Source of the DNA: Nothophaeocryptopus gaeumannii
Lineage: Eukaryota > Ascomycota > Dothideomycetes > Mycosphaerellales > Mycosphaerellaceae
Assembly: GCA_031771865.1 (NCBI GenBank)
Contig: JASISA010000036.1
Span: 124,001 to 188,000, forward strand
Direction of reading: 5' to 3'
Length of the DNA: 64,000 bases
The position numbers were made by a program, and so were the translations under genes. The notes below the pieces were generated by a model. It did no database searches, was not told the origin of the DNA, and worked only from the letters and a program-made list of their open reading frames with translations. Every line of letters begins with the position of its first letter. Positions within the stretch are counted from its first letter, which is position 1. Positions 42,139 through 53,556 of the stretch are shown piece by piece.

Positions 42139-43395
42139 ATGGCGGACGGCCAGAAGAACATTGTGATCATTGGTGGAGGCATCATCGGCTGTACGAGCGC
42201 CTACTTCCTCACACGGCACCCGAAATACGACCCGAGTAAACATAAGATCACGCTTCTCGAAGCGAGCAAGATCGCCGGAGGCGCATCGGGCAAGGCAGGT
42301 GGGCTACTTGGACTCTGGGCGTACCCGAGCAGTATCGTACCGCTGAGCTACAAGCTCCACAAGCAGTTATCCGATGAGCACGGTGGTGAAGAGCGATGGG
42401 GATATCGAGCTGTTCACTGTGGGTCAGTGGACTGCGAAGGCAGACAATTGCCGGAGAAGAAAAGCAATGGGACAACCGCCAACGGACAAGGAGAGGATGT
42501 GAGCTTGCAAAAGAACCCACCTAAGAGCAGTGCGGCGCTGGGCAAGCTCAGAGGTCATGGAGTACCCAAAGACTTGGACTGGGTGGCGCCAGACGCTCTG
42601 CGGGCATACGACGAGATGGGTGATCCTACCACAACAGCACAAGTCCATCCATTGCACTTCACAACATCCATGGCGGAGCTGGCGAAAGAGAATGGTGTAG
42701 ACATCCGTACAGGCGCCAGCGTAAAGAGCATCAACTACCACTCCTCCCGAGATGCAGTCGAAGGCGTTACATACACCGATAAGGCCTCAGGGAAGCAAGA
42801 GACTCTGCCCGCAACAGACGTGATCATAGCAGCCGGACCATGGACCAAGTCGGTATATCCTACGGCACCTATTGGAGCATTACGAGCACACTCCGTCACA
42901 ATCCGCCCTTCCAGAGAAGTCTCCGCCTACGCCCTCTTCACTCAAATCAAACTCCCCTCAAAATTCCCCAACTTCAAGGTCAAGGGCAAACACAGCGGCC
43001 AGATAGTATCACCTGAAATATACGCTCGCCCGAAGAACGAAGTGTACGCATGTGGCGAGGGGGATCACATGGTTCCCCTCCCACCTACTTCGGAAGAAGT
43101 GCAAACCGATCAGGGACGCTGTCAGGAGATAATTGATTTCGTGGGCAGTGTTTCTGATGAGTTGAGGGATGGAGAGGTGACGGCTCGGCAGGCGTGTTAT
43201 TTGCCGAGTGTCAATGGGAGTTCGGCGCCGCTTGTGGGGCCCACGGGGGTGAAGGGGGAAATCCTGGCGGCGGGACATACTTGTTGGGGGATACAGAATG
43301 GGCCGGGGACTGGAAAACTCGTGGCGGAATTCGTGTTTGATGGTAAGGCCAGCTCGGCCAAAGTTCAGGGTTTGGACCCGAGGAATTACTTGTAG
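42139..43395 (+). CDS. TDA3: FAD-dependent oxidoreductase Tda3-like
   Basis: A 418-aa D-amino-acid-oxidase-fold flavoprotein; yeast Tda3 is linked to retrograde traffic from endosomes and its chemistry is unknown. The FAD motif is NIVIIGGGIIGCTSAYFL at residues 7-24, followed by GGASGKAGGLLGLWAYP. The C-terminal FAD contact is seen in AGHTCWGIQNGPGTGKLVAE. The ATG at 42139 sits in an excellent context (GCCACCATGG); the open frame reaches back to a GTG at 42064. Residues about 105-150 (EKKSNGTTANGQGEDVSLQK) form a low-complexity insert. No introns are needed. Confidence 0.85.
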   Translation: MADGQKNIVIIGGGIIGCTSAYFLTRHPKYDPSKHKITLLEASKIAGGASGKAGGLLGLWAYPSSIVPLSYKLHKQLSDEHGGEERWGYRAVHCGSVDCEGRQLPEKKSNGTTANGQGEDVSLQKNPPKSSAALGKLRGHGVPKDLDWVAPDALRAYDEMGDPTTTAQVHPLHFTTSMAELAKENGVDIRTGASVKSINYHSSRDAVEGVTYTDKASGKQETLPATDVIIAAGPWTKSVYPTAPIGALRAHSVTIRPSREVSAYALFTQIKLPSKFPNFKVKGKHSGQIVSPEIYARPKNEVYACGEGDHMVPLPPTSEEVQTDQGRCQEIIDFVGSVSDELRDGEVTARQACYLPSVNGSSAPLVGPTGVKGEILAAGHTCWGIQNGPGTGKLVAEFVFDGKASSAKVQGLDPRNYL

Positions 43396-43582
43396 ATGGC
43401 GCAGCGATCGTCAAAATAAAGGAGATGTCCTATTATTTGAATTTCGTGCATTGCCTCATCGTCCTTCCTTCCTCTTCTTACTACTTGGGCGTTCCTCGCT
43501 TGCTTCCTTCGTCATTCTGTTTCATCTTGCTAGATCTAGGCACCGTCTGTACATACTTCACACACGCCTCTCGTCCACTTCA

Positions 43583-45425
43583 TCAAGCATCCACCCCCAC
43601 AACCCTCACTCTAATCCCCTTCGAATCCAACCTCGGACTCGGCAAGAAGAAATCATGACCCAGCAAAACATCCGTCACATCAGTCTCGTATAATTCCATG
43701 TCGAATTTTCGGAAGATTGTGCCGACGGCGATGAAGAGTTCCATCCAGGCCAAGCTATGCACCTAAATTAGCAAATGCTCTGTTCTTCAGATGGGTCAGG
43801 GCTGGGACGGAGACAAATCACTCACTTAATCCCCAAACAACTCCTCGCCCCTTTCCCAAAAGCAACAAAATACCTCTCCAACGGAGACCCGTCTGGCGCT
43901 TTCGGAGATTCACTCGTCCATCTCTCGGGATCAAACTTCATGGCCTCGGGGAAGTAATCGCTGTTGAGATGAACATCCGCAATCGTCATTGAAATAGGCG
44001 TGCCAGCTGGAATGACCCGCTCTTTCCATGTTATAGGATACGTGAAGACGCGCGGATTCCTAGCGGAGACGGAGAGGGAGAGACGGATACCTTCTTTTAT
44101 GCAGCCGCGAAGGTAAGGGAGGGATTCCAATTTTGCGTAGGAGAAGGCCCCAGGGGCATTCACATCCGGAATCGCGGTATGGAGTTTGTCCTTCAACTTT
44201 GACAGGATTTCAGGATTGGCGAGGACGTAGTAGAATGTTTGACATAACGCCCAAGAGGTTGTTTCGATTCCGGCGCCGAGGAAAAGCTGTGCTTCTTCCG
44301 CGAGACGTAGGTCTGCCTTTTCCGTTTCTGGTAGATTTGAGTCATTGAGCAGGGTATGGAAGATAGTTGGATGTTCGGGGAGTTTCTCGTCCTTGGAAAC
44401 GTTTTCTTTGACTTGGGCGATTTTGGCGCGGAGGTCCTTTTGGTGAGGAATGGTGTCAGCTTCCAGGTGAGCGGGCTGTGATGGTCTGATTGCTGTGACC
44501 CACCTTTTGCAGGTTGAGGAGCTTGGCCAATGGCGGATTCATTGCGGCGTTCCAGCTGTCTGGTAGACTATTGAGCAGCTGTAATGTTCCCCGTCAGTAT
44601 ATCATCCCAGTAGGCTGGGCCTCACTACATTGACTTACAGGGTGCATCCAAGGGAATTGGAGAGCAACATGGCCAAAGGCGCTGACTGCCATGAACGCAT
44701 CGTGGAAGGAATCTGTGAAGCCTTCGACCTTCAAGTGATCGTAGGCGAAGCCAAAAGAGTATTGTGTGACGACATCGCCCGCATAAGCTGAGAATGCTTC
44801 GGTGAGGTTGCAGACACTGCCGGTTTCTTTGAACTTCTCAAGACCTCGACAGAAAATGCCAATGTAGTCTTGTACTACTGGTTCGAAGCCTAAGATGGCT
44901 CGTCTCGAGAACCTGGAAGACTCAATCAGACATCGGTAGATCGCATTCGGATACCGCGAAACATACATTCCATTGAGAGGAGCCCTTCGAATGCGATGTA
45001 GCGTCGGGTCAGACGTCGTAAACACAGAACTCTCGTTGCCGAACCTCCCGGCCGTCCAGTCATATTTGGCCGACTTAGTGTTCTTGACGTATAAAGTCTC
45101 CCAAAACGGTGGGTCCTGGATATGAACCTCGAATGGAGTGATCCTGACAATGGGACCTACCAGATTCAGTCAAATGTACATGGAGTTGCATCCTTCCGTA
45201 CCCACCGTATTTGCGGTGTAGATCTTCTATTTGGAAAGAGAACTTTCCGTTGAGAAGGATCTCGTAGTACGCCTCATACCATTTGGTTAACGCGGCGAGC
45301 TTCGGTCCTGGGAATTTGGAGAGCGGGCTCAAGTATAGTCGGTATACTGCCCAGCTGACCAGGTATCCAACGAAGAGAAGAGGTAAGAGAACGGGTAGTG
45401 ATATTGGCAAAGACGTTAACGCCAT
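43583..45425 (-). CDS. Cytochrome P450 monooxygenase
   Basis: Six exons, 45425-45206, 45156-44967, 44912-44639, 44578-44504, 44436-43826 and 43754-43583, give 513 aa with all phases consistent; introns are 49-71 nt. An N-terminal membrane anchor (LPVLLPLLFVGYLVSWAVY) is followed by the hinge FPGPKLAALTKWYEAYY, typical of fungal CYP families. The I-helix is LGAGIETTSWAL, the ExxR is KEGIRLSLSV, the PERW block is FDPERWTSE, and the heme-binding motif is FGKGARSCLGIN, where the final N is formed by the last splice. The substrate is unknown. It is divergent from a LaeA-like methyltransferase gene. It resembles the trichodiene-oxygenase/benzoate-type fungal CYPs in general layout only. Confidence 0.93.
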
Positions 45426-46192
45426 CTTGGATCCAAGAATGCTGCGAATGCGAACACACGAGGAGCAAAAGAAGGAGATGACCTTTCGGAGCAAAGATAA
45501 TAGACTCCCTCCTGCCAACGCCCCACGTCGGTTGCTGCATGCCTACCATGACTACGCAGCAAGCGCACGTCCAAGACCAAGTCGTGCCGTCGAATGTAGC
45601 TTGCGGTCCGTCCTGCCGGGGACACGGTTGCCTTACCTGCAGCTCCGAAGAACTACAGAAGTCAAGCGGCACGAGCATGCATGTCGGAGTCGGGGAGCTG
45701 TCTCCTTCGCTCTGCAGGTTGCCATGACAGCTCTCAAGTGCCGTGCCACGGCGTGAGATCCCGTGGGAAACTGTCCTTCGGTGCCGATGTACTTCCCGGT
45801 TGGAAGGTCACCGGTGCATGCAAGACGTGAGGTCTGTTCGGTGCTTCTGTGCGTAGGCGCAACGGTTCGGCACGCAGGGTTCCCTCGGCTTTCCCCCTTG
45901 CCGTCCCACGGCCAATGCTTGTCTCCTGTCTCCAAGACGCGAGCCTATCGTTGTGGGGATTATGTCAACGAGACCACCGTGTCGGTTTTTGGTCGGGCTC
46001 CAATCGAAATGCGTGAGGCGGAGTGGAAGTCATTTTGGCCCTCTCGAACGACTGACTTCCGCCGGTCCGAATGCCACCACTTTCAGCTGAAAGAAGCCTC
46101 TCACAAAATCTCTCCCGTTCATTCCATACATCGTGTTTCACATGCTCGGAGCTTAGCAAGTAGGACTGAGAACCGTCTTCACTGCGCACGCT
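45426..46192. promoter_or_regulatory. Divergent promoter region, P450 / LaeA-like methyltransferase
   Basis: About 0.77 kb. No repeat or recognised binding site stands out. Frames 45633-45935 (-) and 45763-46242 (+) are chance-like. Confidence 0.35.
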
Positions 46193-47260
46193 ATGGCGGA
46201 CGGCCCGGCTCAGCAGCAGCCTATCTTGAATGCCGCGGTTGAAGTCGATACAGATGTAGGTCCCGCCCAATCACCAACATAGGATCTCAAGCTCACCCAT
46301 TCGAACTTACAGAGCGCAGCCGGCGACTCAGGCCTAGGCGAAGACGTCAACTCCATCGAAAGCACCTCATTAGCATCTTCAATATACGGCTACCGCTACG
46401 AAAATGGCCGCCGCTACCACGCCTACAGAGAAGGCTCCTACCTTATGCCCAACGACGCCCAAGAACAAGACCGTCTCGACCTCCTCCACCACATCTACCG
46501 GCTCATGCTCAACGGCTCTCTCCACCGCGCCCCCCTAGACCCAGAAACCACCACGCGAGTCCTGGACTTTGGCACAGGAACCGGAATCTGGGCCATCGAC
46601 TTCGCAGATGAATATCCCAATGCAGAGATTTTGGGTTCAGACCTCTCCCCAATCCAACCAGACTGGCTTCCCCCCAACTGCAAATTCTACGTCGACGATG
46701 TCGAATCCGACTGGACCTGGCTCCCCCACGAAGCATTCTCCTTCATCCACGGCCGCGGAATAGGCGGATCCATAGCCGACTGGCCTCGTCTCTACTCCAA
46801 TATCCATGACCACTTAAAACCTGGCGGCTGGTTAGAAATGCAAGAATACGAAGCCTGGATATCCTCCGACGACGACCCAGAATTATTAAAAGCCCCCAGC
46901 GTCAAACGTTGGCAGGAACTCATCGACGAAGCATCCTCCAGATTCGGGAAACAGATGAATGTAGCGCGTCATCAAAAAGGATGGATCGAGGCGGCCGGGT
47001 TTGAAAATGTGACAGAGGATATATCCAAAATTCCTATAGGGCCTTGGGCGAAAAATCCTAAGCTCAAAGAAGTAGGAAGGTATCAGAGGGAACATATGGT
47101 TGCTTGCGTAGAGGCGTTTACGCTGGCTCCGTTGACGAGGATTTTGGGGTGGACGGTGGAGGAGGCGCAGGTGTTGATGGCGGAGGTGAGGAATGAGTTT
47201 AAGGATCCGAGGATTCATCTTTTAACGGTATTTCATCTGGTTTATGGGAGGAGGCCTTGA
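46193..47260 (+). CDS. LaeA-like SAM-dependent methyltransferase
   Basis: Two exons, 46193-46255 and 46313-47260 (336 aa), joined by a 57-nt intron (GTAGGT to TTACAG). The N-terminal SIESTSLASSIYGYRYENGR and the NDAQEQDRLDLLHHIYRLML run are the hallmark of the LaeA-like methyltransferase group in filamentous fungi. Motif I is VLDFGTGTGIWAIDFADEYP, followed by ILGSDLSPIQPDWLPPN and the motif PGGWLEMQEYEAWISSDD. The group contains the regulator LaeA and many methyltransferases of unknown substrate; this one is likely one of the latter. It sits between a P450 and a second methyltransferase. Confidence 0.88.
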
Positions 47261-47465
47261 GAGGGGATGGTACGGATGAGGGATGTAGATGCATTGGTGT
47301 TATCTGGAAGCAGAGTTGAATATTGCTGGCGATGAACGGCGCACAAGAGATTTGGGATGAACGTTTATGGGCAAATGCGGAAAAGAAGGAACAGAACTTT
47401 GTTGTTGAAAAGTCGGTCATCATGATACCCCATTCGTTAGCACGAGAACCATGATAGATCAATGT

Positions 47466-48455
47466 TCATGACCTCCGCTTTGTAGCCATAATCAAAATCG
47501 CAGGCCAAACACCCCTCACCTTCCTTCCACCTTTCATCAACTCTTGCAACTTCCCGTAAAGCTCCTTGTGCCTCTCATCCTCCTTCATCTCCTTCGGCCA
47601 AGCATAACTCGTCCAAGCCGCCTCCAAATCCTCCATTCCCCATTCAAACTCCCATTCGGAATCATTCTCTGCAATCTTCTTCTCGTGCGCTTTGACACGA
47701 TCTTCCAAAACACCTACATCACCAAACTCATCACCTATGGTTTTCCAGATTTTGCCATCCAACGTTCCGGACGGCGGTCCGTTGAGTCGGATTCTCAAAG
47801 CTCCCTGTTGGAAGATATTCTCATCAAGTGGGAAACAGTCGTACGCGCATTCTAGCCTTCTCAATCCTTCTGTCTTTCTCTCGAGGACCGCGATATCCTG
47901 CTCGGCGCCGCCGAATTTGAGGTTGGAAGCGAGCTCCCAGAGTTCGTGCCAAACTCGGTCAACTTCCTCATCGCGGAAGGTGCCAACACCCCAGCTGCCA
48001 ATGCACAGAGATCCACCAGGTTTGAGCTGGTAGGCGATCGCTTTGGTCGAAGCGTCGAAGTCCACGAAGTGTAGCATATTGCCTGCAAAGATCATATCAA
48101 CGCTCTCCTTTTCGACCCCATTCAGATCCTCCAACTTCATGCCGGGTCGGAAGACGAGTTTCTCTTTCCATTCAGCATGAGTAGACAGAAGCTGTTTTTC
48201 TGCGATACGTATGTTGGCAGCGGAGATATCGCTGACGATTACGCGGTTAAACCTGGATGCCAGACGCGGCGTGTGGTTTCCTGGTCCGGCTCCGGCGTCG
48301 TGGACTCTATCGAAGGATCCACCATGTTCAGCATGGTATGTGAAGAATCGCTCGAAGAGAGAGTCAGGGACGACTGGACGACCCTGGACGTAAGTCTTCC
48401 AGAAATCATCGGATACGTCGTAGAAAGCGTTGTTCCTTTTCGGGAGCTGCGTCAT
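47466..48455 (-). CDS. SAM-dependent methyltransferase, type 11 (Crg1/Tmt1-like)
   Basis: Single exon; the ATG at 48455 (329 aa) is preferred over the longer frame from 48536, because the product then begins MTQLPKRNNAFYDVSDDFW, as in this family. Motif I is VHDAGAGPGNHTPRLASRF, then VIVSDISAANIRIAEK (motif II), and the post-I strand in MIFAGNMLHFVDFDAS. The downstream stretch KPGGSLCIGSWGVGTF is also typical. The fold and layout (YVQGRPVVPDSLF, a short N-terminal cap) resemble trans-aconitate/Crg1-type methyltransferases, which act on small carboxylates or lipid-like compounds. The substrate is unknown. Confidence 0.85.
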   Translation of the reverse strand: MTQLPKRNNAFYDVSDDFWKTYVQGRPVVPDSLFERFFTYHAEHGGSFDRVHDAGAGPGNHTPRLASRFNRVIVSDISAANIRIAEKQLLSTHAEWKEKLVFRPGMKLEDLNGVEKESVDMIFAGNMLHFVDFDASTKAIAYQLKPGGSLCIGSWGVGTFRDEEVDRVWHELWELASNLKFGGAEQDIAVLERKTEGLRRLECAYDCFPLDENIFQQGALRIRLNGPPSGTLDGKIWKTIGDEFGDVGVLEDRVKAHEKKIAENDSEWEFEWGMEDLEAAWTSYAWPKEMKEDERHKELYGKLQELMKGGRKVRGVWPAILIMATKRRS

Positions 48456-49443
48456 GGCTGGCGAGAGGTATGGAATAATACAGTGATACCCGTGGCTCGC
48501 AGAAGCGCGCGGTGGACGTTCTGTATTGTAGGTCACAACAAGGTCGTTCCGTTGCGGTGCGATCGGAGGACTGTCCTGCCGGCAGGTGATGTTCTCAGCT
48601 GTTTAGTGAGCATGCCTGTGCTATGTTTTAAAAGAAGTCGCGAGCACACCTTCTGATTGGTCTCTTTTGCTCGCGGAGCAGAACATGCAGATCTAGGACT
48701 TGCTACTTCACGATTACACGGCTTCTTGTACTCGTACCGTAGGGTTATGGCTGTTGGTTTTGTCGGCATGCCACTAGATTATACAAGGAGCGCGACTAAA
48801 CTGGCATGGAAGGTTTTGTACATGCCGTCTTGCCCGGCAACCGCCGGAAAGCAAACCGGCAAAATCCACTTCGCACAACCACAAATACGACTTTTTTGTG
48901 CAGTCAAGCTCCTCGCATAACTCTTTGAAGCCCGCTCTATCTTGCGATATAATTTTCGTAACTTGAAAAGGTCAGATCAGGCGTAGGAAGCAGAAAGAGT
49001 AAATCTTGGGGTTTACCGTTTTGGCTTCCATAGGTTGCCCGGAAAGGCAAGTTGGGCGAGGTTTCCGAAGTGGCAGTGATGAGTGAGCAGTTAGTGGGTA
49101 GCTCGGCCGAACATAGCACTGGGTTGACTGGTCGCTTTCGCCCTTGCCGACGAGCGTTTGGTAGTGTTGACCTCTGCCTGCATTGCTCGTTTCGTGAAGG
49201 TGCTCAGGGTCTGCCGCGATCGAGACGTTGGTAGGCGTAATGTGCACATTTGCAGTGTGAGATGTATAGCAGAGGCGACTCTCATCTTGCACGTTTCAGT
49301 AATCATGTTCGTTGTGTGGCGCCACCTACATGGTGCGTAATAGGTCGATTGCGAAGAGACGTCCTCAATTGGAAGCCGGTATCCAAATGCCAGACATCCT
49401 CTGACTGCCGCTCGATGACAGTATCCAGTAATCTTGCGATTAC
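48456..49443. other. Tandem intergenic region
   Basis: About 1 kb upstream of the second methyltransferase and downstream of APC15. Several short frames exist on both strands, none gene-like. No RNA gene or repeat is seen. Confidence 0.4.
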
Positions 49444-50439
49444 TTAACTATGGCGACTCCGCCTGCCACGTTGATAGCGCGATCTGCCGCCAACGGTGCT
49501 GCGTTGCATGACCGGACTGCTCACCGCCATGGAATTGTCAAGGAGAGAGCTCGACAAGTTCAAGCTACCTGGGCTTCGTGGCAATTCTGCCGCACTCACT
49601 TGCGCGCGCATCCTGTCTTGCAGTCCTGTCATCGGTGGGGGCTGCTCGACGTTCGTGAGGTCCATTGGTGTTCGAGCAGATCGTCGTGCGCTTCGTCCTA
49701 GAAAGGAATCTCGAAGCTCAGAATCCGAATCGCTGTCCTCGACCTCTGTGTCAGTATGTTGGTAACTACCAGCGTCCGGCACAGAGTCGTCCAGGTCCCG
49801 CTCCATCTCTATACCCAGGTCCTCCTCGTCTCGGGCGGCTCCTGTCAATTCTGCCTCTTCCATCTCGGCATATTGTCCAAGGTCTTGTTCCTCTTCCGCT
49901 TCCGTTTGCTCAATCTGACTGCCTTCCATCATACTATCTTCGTTAAAAGTGACATCTGCAGTGGTAGCGTCTGCCTCCGGGATCTCGTCGTCCAGATTGC
50001 GCTCTTCCTCTCCTTCGCCAGCGTCATCCGCCGCAGCCGCTTCGGCAGCCTGTTGTTGCGCCTCTGCCAGTTGCTGCTGAGCCTGCATGTCCATCAAGCC
50101 GCGTTCTTGCCGTTCAATCTCGGCCTGCTCTTGCCGCTCCAGCTCTTCCTCCGTCATAGCCTGCAGTGTCTTGGGTACGCCCGGCGGTCGGATCCAGTGA
50201 GCGCCAAAATTGCGTACTGCAGCTTTGCGATGCTCAATGGCTGCTTCGTCTGCAGCCAGCATTGCGAGTGGGCTTTTGGCATGGTGCTGTTTCCTCTCTT
50301 CATCGCGTCTCTGTCGCTCGCGATGGCTGTGCTGCAGATTTTGACCATTTGGTGGAGGCGAATCGGATCGCGGGCGGTACGTCGTACGAAGGAAGGTCGA
50401 ATGGTCCTCCTGAGGAGGTATGAGGGGGAGAGAGAGCAT
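49444..50439 (-). CDS. APC15: Anaphase-promoting complex subunit Apc15 (Mnd2-like)
   Basis: Apc15 helps the APC/C ubiquitin ligase turn over the mitotic checkpoint complex. The protein (331 aa) starts MLSLPLIPPQEDHSTFLRTT and has the family block KAAVRNFGAHWIRPPGVPKT then LQAMTEEELERQEQAEIERQ, which is highly specific to fungal Apc15. The rest is an acidic, Glu/Asp/Gln-rich disordered tail with a Ser/Arg-rich end. A 267-codon antisense frame at 49756-50559 is a shadow of this composition. No introns are apparent. Confidence 0.86.
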   Translation of the reverse strand: MLSLPLIPPQEDHSTFLRTTYRPRSDSPPPNGQNLQHSHRERQRRDEERKQHHAKSPLAMLAADEAAIEHRKAAVRNFGAHWIRPPGVPKTLQAMTEEELERQEQAEIERQERGLMDMQAQQQLAEAQQQAAEAAAADDAGEGEEERNLDDEIPEADATTADVTFNEDSMMEGSQIEQTEAEEEQDLGQYAEMEEAELTGAARDEEDLGIEMERDLDDSVPDAGSYQHTDTEVEDSDSDSELRDSFLGRSARRSARTPMDLTNVEQPPPMTGLQDRMRAQVSAAELPRSPGSLNLSSSLLDNSMAVSSPVMQRSTVGGRSRYQRGRRSRHS

Positions 50440-51604
50440 TGTATTGAAGTTGAAGCTCTGGAACGTGAGAGATGGAAGTTTGTCTTCCGGTTTATGGCAT
50501 TGCTTCCTGCTGTAGCAGTCTGCTGTAGCAGTGATAGAACCTACCTGGACTGTGAGTAGCTTTGAAGTGATACCAAGACAATGCGCCGTGCGGTACTCAC
50601 TTCGTTTCTGCTAAAACTGTTCTATCACATGCAAGATGTTTGTGTTGATGGACTGCCAGGAGTGACGCGCTTCGCGTGCTTGCGGCAGCCGCCGTCTCAA
50701 GACTTTCACTCACGAGTAGGCTAGTGCCTTGGCGCTGCATGGGCCAGCCCCGCTGCTTCTTATTCGAAATCTCCCTCGCCCTCCTCTTACCAAACCATAC
50801 TTACCTTCTCCGGACGCCGCAGCTCACGATTTGCGGTTGTCTAGCAGAAACTCCTACATTGCACAGCGTGGCGAGGATCTGCTATGTCTCTCCTTCGGGG
50901 GCGGCACGGGGGCAATTTTTGATGGCTACCCGTATTTTCGACAATGACGCTCTTTCATCAGTTGTTGGGCCGAAGGGCTCGACCTGGAGAAGGATCTCAC
51001 ACCTACTCACAGCATATGAAACCCTACATCCACCGCCTACTTGCCGCCGCACAAGATGCACTTCGTCGACACCGTGTCCAGTCACGGTGGATGTGGCTCC
51101 AGGCCCAATTCGCCTACTGTCGAAGAGCAGCGTGGCCTCGGCATCGCTCATCAGTACCGACACGAAGATACCTTTTGAGGAAGTCATGGTCATTCTTGGC
51201 CTCGGCCATATTCGAATCTACCTCACCTCACCTGCAAACCTGTCGCCTTTTACGCCATCCCGCACGACGTACCTCGCCTCTTACGCTACTGCGTCTGTCC
51301 CGTACCTGCAGCTCTATCGCCCACTGACGCTCGCCAATCTCGCACGCGTCCGCATCAAGAAAGCCAAGTTGTACAAATGGAATATATGAGCCAACTTGGC
51401 AATGCCCAGAAAGATCATCGTTGCTTGTATGGACAACCGGCCAGTAGAACATGGACCTTTGCGATGAGATACCATCATTGCAATATCCTAGAATGCGGCT
51501 GGTGGTGCCGCAATAGGCAGGAGGACCGAATGATAGGTGTATATCAGGATGGCTATGTAAGTACGTGATGATGAGGCTGTGGGCAATCCGCAATCCAAGA
51601 CAGT
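50440..51604. promoter_or_regulatory. Divergent intergenic region
   Basis: About 1.2 kb between APC15 (-) and the nuclease gene (+). A 237-codon + frame (50676-51389) is open but pyrimidine-rich and not gene-like. No RNA gene or repeat is seen. Confidence 0.35.
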
Positions 51605-53484
51605 ATGTTCTCTCTCGCTATACTGGGAGCCGTAGCTGCTCTATGCAGCACGGTGCCCGCCCAGACTATCGCTCAGATCAACGGTAACAAGTTCTTGTCG
51701 CCGTACAACGGCCAGTATGTCACTGGTATGTTCAAACAAACGCAGAAGCTTCATGCGGTACTTGAGAAAGTCACTGACGTTCTTGATCTCAGGGGTTCGT
51801 GGTTTGATCACCGCAAAAGGTCCAAGCGGTTTCTGGATACGTTCCATCACACCAGACTCAGATTCCCGGACTTCAGAGTCCATCTACGTGTTTGGCTCCC
51901 AAGCTCTGAGAAACGCAACAGTCGGCAACGTCGTCACGCTCAATGGTCGTGTAACGGAATATCGCTCCAGCTCGGCATACCTATATCTCACTGAGATCGA
52001 CCGTCCTACTAATCTCACAATCGTCTCGACAGATAATGCCGTCGTGCCTGTCGTAATGGAGAACGCGGCCTGAACTCTCCAACTCAGCAGTACACTTCCC
52101 TTGACGGAGGCGATGTCTTCAGTGTCCCAAACAACCGCAGCCAGGTCTCGGTCTCTAACCCTACGCTTAACCCATCACTCTACGGATTGGACTTCTGGGA
52201 GAGCTTGAGCGGAGAGCTGGTGACTGTGCGCAGTCCGCGGGCAGTGGCAAGACCTAATCAATATGGTGACACTTGGGTCGTTGGAACTTGGCCCACGACA
52301 GGGAACAATCAGCGAGGCGGACTTACTATCACTGATCGAGATGCAAACCCGGAGGCAATCTTGATCGGAGGTCCTCTGGACGGAACCAACAATCCAGATG
52401 ACACGAAGCTTGGTGACACTCTGCAAGACATCACGGGTGTGATCACCCAAGCCTTCGGTTTCTACAGAATCTTGCCTCTCACAAACATAAAGTGACTGGC
52501 TCCAAAACACCAGCTCTTCCTCCACCCGCCAAACTCACATCAAGCGCTTCATGCAGTGGGATCACTGTTGGCCAGTACAACGTGGAGAATCTCAATCCAG
52601 CCTCCGACAACTTGAATCAAATCGCGGGTCATATCGTCAACTACCTGAGAACACCAGACTTGATCTTCCTCCAAGAAATTCAAGACGACAACGGAGAAAC
52701 CAACGACGCCGTGGTCGACGCAAACGTCACCCTCACCACCCTCCGCAGCGCGGTAAACGCCCTATCAACGAGAACAAACTATAACTTCATCGACATCGAC
52801 CCAGTAGACGATCAAGACGGAGGGGCCTCCGGCGGCAACATTCGCGTCGCCTACTTCTACAATCCCGACGTCCTCCGCCTCGTCAACGGGACTCCAGGCG
52901 GACCCACAGACGCCAATGAAGTCCTCCCAGGCCCAGAATTCAAGTACAACCCTGGCAGGATTGAGCCTCAGAATCCGGCTTGGGAAGCTTCACGGAAGCC
53001 GTTGGCGGCTCAGTGGGAGATGGTGGATGGGAGGAGTAAGACATTCTTTACGATCAATGTGCATTGGACTTCGAAGGGCGGATCTTCGTCTCTGCACGGA
53101 GATGCTCGTCCGCCCGTCGATGGTGGTGTTGATCAACGAAACCAACAAGCCAATGTTACTGGAACCTTTGCTCGTCAAATTCTGAAGTATGATCCACTGG
53201 CCAACGTTATGCTAGCTGGAGATTGCAATGAGTTCGTCTATGTCCAGCCACTGAAGACGCTTGCCTCAGTCTCTGGACTGAAGAGTCTGGACGATATTGC
53301 TGGTATTCCTGCTTATACTTACTTGTTTGATATGAATAGCCAGGAGCTGGACCACGTGTATATCAGCCCGAGACTGATTGGCAGGTCGCAGTACGAGCAT
53401 GTTCATGTGAATACTTGGGTGGCGTATGACGATCAGGCGAGCAATCACGATCCGAGCGTGAGCAAGTTCAATGTCTGCAAGTAA
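51605..53484 (+). CDS. Secreted endonuclease/exonuclease/phosphatase-family nuclease, frameshifted
   Basis: A secreted nuclease with an N-terminal signal peptide (MFSLAILGAVAALCSTVPAQ), an OB-like domain and a C-terminal EEP domain (ExeM-like extracellular nucleases). Exon 1 ends at 51725 and exon 2 starts at 51793 (donor GTATGT, acceptor CTCAG). After that the reading frame changes twice: near 52060 (a base appears missing before GGA GAA CGC) and near 52490 (AAGTGACTGG, expected AAGGTGACTGG). EEP motifs are VGQYNVENL, FLQEIQDDNG, NVHWTSKGG, LAGDCNEFV and LDHVYISP. The last motif reads ASNHDPSV where SDHDP is usual, so the catalytic Asp is replaced by Asn. This looks like a decaying gene, or an assembly with two single-base errors; a 35-nt intron could explain only the first shift. 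Confidence 0.75.
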
Positions 53485-53556
53485 TAGCAGGAAGCATATC
53501 GTTGTATAGGGTATCTCAAGAAGCCAAAACCATCCCACGCCACAACCCCCTTCATG

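Noticed and set aside
43583..48455. A biosynthetic gene cluster call
   Set aside because: P450 and methyltransferases are present, but no polyketide, peptide or terpene synthase is in the window, and actin and Tda3 flank the group.
49756..50559. 267-codon + frame overlapping APC15
   Set aside because: Antisense to the Glu/Gln-rich part of APC15; it is Phe/Leu/Ser-rich and has no family feature.
50676..51389. 237-codon + frame in the promoter region of the nuclease gene
   Set aside because: Pyrimidine-rich, Ser/Thr/Leu-biased translation without domain, and no splice-supported extension. Could be a very weak gene but not supportable.
51605..52100. A 35-nt intron to explain the first frameshift of the nuclease
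   Set aside because: It would be shorter than any other intron in the window and would delete conserved residues; a missing base is simpler. It also cannot explain the second shift.
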